DNA from: FEN-1279 sp964501535
Lineage (GTDB): Bacteria; Bacteroidota; Ignavibacteria; Tepidaquicellales; Tepidaquicellaceae
Reading direction: 5' to 3'
Length of the DNA stretch: 64,000 nucleotides
NCBI GenBank assembly: GCA_964501535.1
Contig: CAZCSV010000004.1
Coordinates: forward strand, 197,597-261,596
Positions 63,335-64,000 of this stretch are shown here, one piece after another. Made by a program: the position numbers and the translations under genes. Under the pieces are notes generated by a model. The model worked only from the letters and a program-made list of their open reading frames with translations. It did not search any database and was not told the DNA's origin. Each line of letters begins with the position of its first letter. The first letter of the stretch is position 1.

Positions 63335-64000
63335 TTATTTCACAAGCAGCAATTTCTTTGTTTGAGAGAAATTATTAGCCTGAATGCTGTAAAAGTAGAC
63401 ACCGCTTGCAAGACCCGAAGCATTCCAGTGAACCCTATACTTACCTGCATTATACTTTTCGTTTGCAAGTACAGCGACCTCCCGGCCTTCCGAGTTAAAT
63501 ATCCTCAAAACAACATTGCTCTCAACGGGAACATCAAACTCGATTGTCGTAACCGGATTAAAAGGATTCGGATAATTTTGACCGAGCCTAAAACCATTGG
63601 GAATTTCAGTCCCTATCTGATTTATGCCCGATACCGGATTAACGACATACCGAATCACGCCGCAAAGTGCGCGGGAGGCAAACCAGCTGCCCGTAGGTGT
63701 AAACGGAGCCGAGCGACCGTCACCTGTTATTAATTTCAGATTCGAATCCGAATATTCACTATAGGGTGGCGAGCCCGTTCCGTAATAACGCGGACCTACG
63801 CCGATAAATTTTAGAGCAACACCGACGGTATCACCCGCAGGAACAGATATTGGTGGAAGCGTAAAAATCAGTGATATACCGTTAGCGGTTGGTCCCTGAA
63901 CGACCGGGGCCGTTCCAATCAGTGTCCATCCCGCAGAAGAGCTACCGGGTCCGCCGCTTACCGGACCACCCAACGCCGTTCCGGAGCGTGTATACACTTC
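63335..64000 (-). CDS. C-terminal part of a secreted T9SS cargo protein (runs off window)
   Basis: At least 222 residues, open at the right edge; a GTG at 63997 is internal. The visible part has a beta-sandwich-like region (AGWTLIGTAPVVQGPTANGISLIFTLPPISVPAGDTVGVALKFIGVGPRYYGTG) that resembles carbohydrate- or surface-layer-type jelly-roll repeats. It ends with a T9SS type A sorting domain (LGQNYPNPFNPVTTIEF, VLRIFNSEGREV, SGVYFYSIQ, KKLLLVK). The N-terminal domain and any signal peptide lie outside. A fifth T9SS cargo in the window. Confidence 0.85.
   Translation of the reverse strand, partial: EVYTRSGTALGGPVSGGPGSSSAGWTLIGTAPVVQGPTANGISLIFTLPPISVPAGDTVGVALKFIGVGPRYYGTGSPPYSEYSDSNLKLITGDGRSAPFTPTGSWFASRALCGVIRYVVNPVSGINQIGTEIPNGFRLGQNYPNPFNPVTTIEFDVPVESNVVLRIFNSEGREVAVLANEKYNAGKYRVHWNASGLASGVYFYSIQANNFSQTKKLLLVK

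Overview
The window looks like a chromosomal segment from a bacterium of the Bacteroidota/Chlorobiota assemblage, most likely Ignavibacteria or a close relative. The evidence is AT-rich DNA, A-rich start regions instead of strong Shine-Dalgarno sites, frequent TTG/GTG starts, and five proteins ending in a type IX secretion (T9SS) C-terminal sorting domain built on a YPNPFNP motif. A DUF4835/PorD-like gene and a PorV/PorQ-like gene lie side by side, and the typical families DUF4097, DUF2851, DUF6588, GWxTD and S46 peptidase are present. No tRNA, rRNA, CRISPR array, transposase or prophage was seen.

Layout. 1-4.7 kb: the 5' part of cysS, a SIMPL protein, then an ade / class D beta-lactamase pair and a DsbD-like membrane protein. 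4.8-10.8 kb: a 14-repeat YCF48 secreted protein, an alpha/beta hydrolase, a DUF4097 protein, and the PorD-like and PorV-like genes. 10.8-18.4 kb: a PfkB-RmlD-serS run, an orphan nuoJ, a TPR protein, trxB, and a receiver/CBS pair. 18.5-32.5 kb: a surface-glycan cluster (GT9, two GT4, GT2 types, two multi-pass glycosyltransferases, three methyltransferases, a flippase) interrupted by another YCF48/T9SS protein. 32.6-36.9 kb: a compact five-gene operon of one coiled-coil protein, one SPFH-SHOCT protein and three zinc-ribbon proteins. 36.9-51 kb: mutS, an ECF sigma factor, rimO, GWxTD, DUF58, a TPR lipoprotein, DUF2851, a Crp/Fnr regulator, an oversized transketolase and a DUF6588 protein. 51-64 kb: a hybrid histidine kinase, two more YCF48/T9SS proteins, an S46 peptidase, a helical-repeat protein, an OmpA/TSP3 protein and the C-terminus of a further T9SS cargo.

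Two things stand out. First, a noncoding element occurs twice in the same orientation relative to the next gene (upstream of rimO at about 40.6-40.88 kb, and on the minus strand upstream of the S46 peptidase at about 59.95-59.68 kb). Each copy has a near-consensus sigma-70 promoter with a 17-base spacer, a palindrome over the -10 box, a boxA-like GTTCTTTGA, and a GTTGC/GCAAC-rich core with matched internal spacing and a 27-base identical block. It looks like an undescribed structured RNA or leader family. Second, the 32.6-36.9 kb operon resembles the Bacillus YdjFGHI/PspA-associated envelope-stress genes, but has three paralogous zinc-ribbon proteins and a conserved-looking IPGYDGY coiled-coil protein in place of PspA.

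The genes fit a free-living bacterium that exports many T9SS cargo proteins, builds a complex surface polysaccharide and digests peptides in the periplasm. All functional calls are from reading the sequence; no database search was run.
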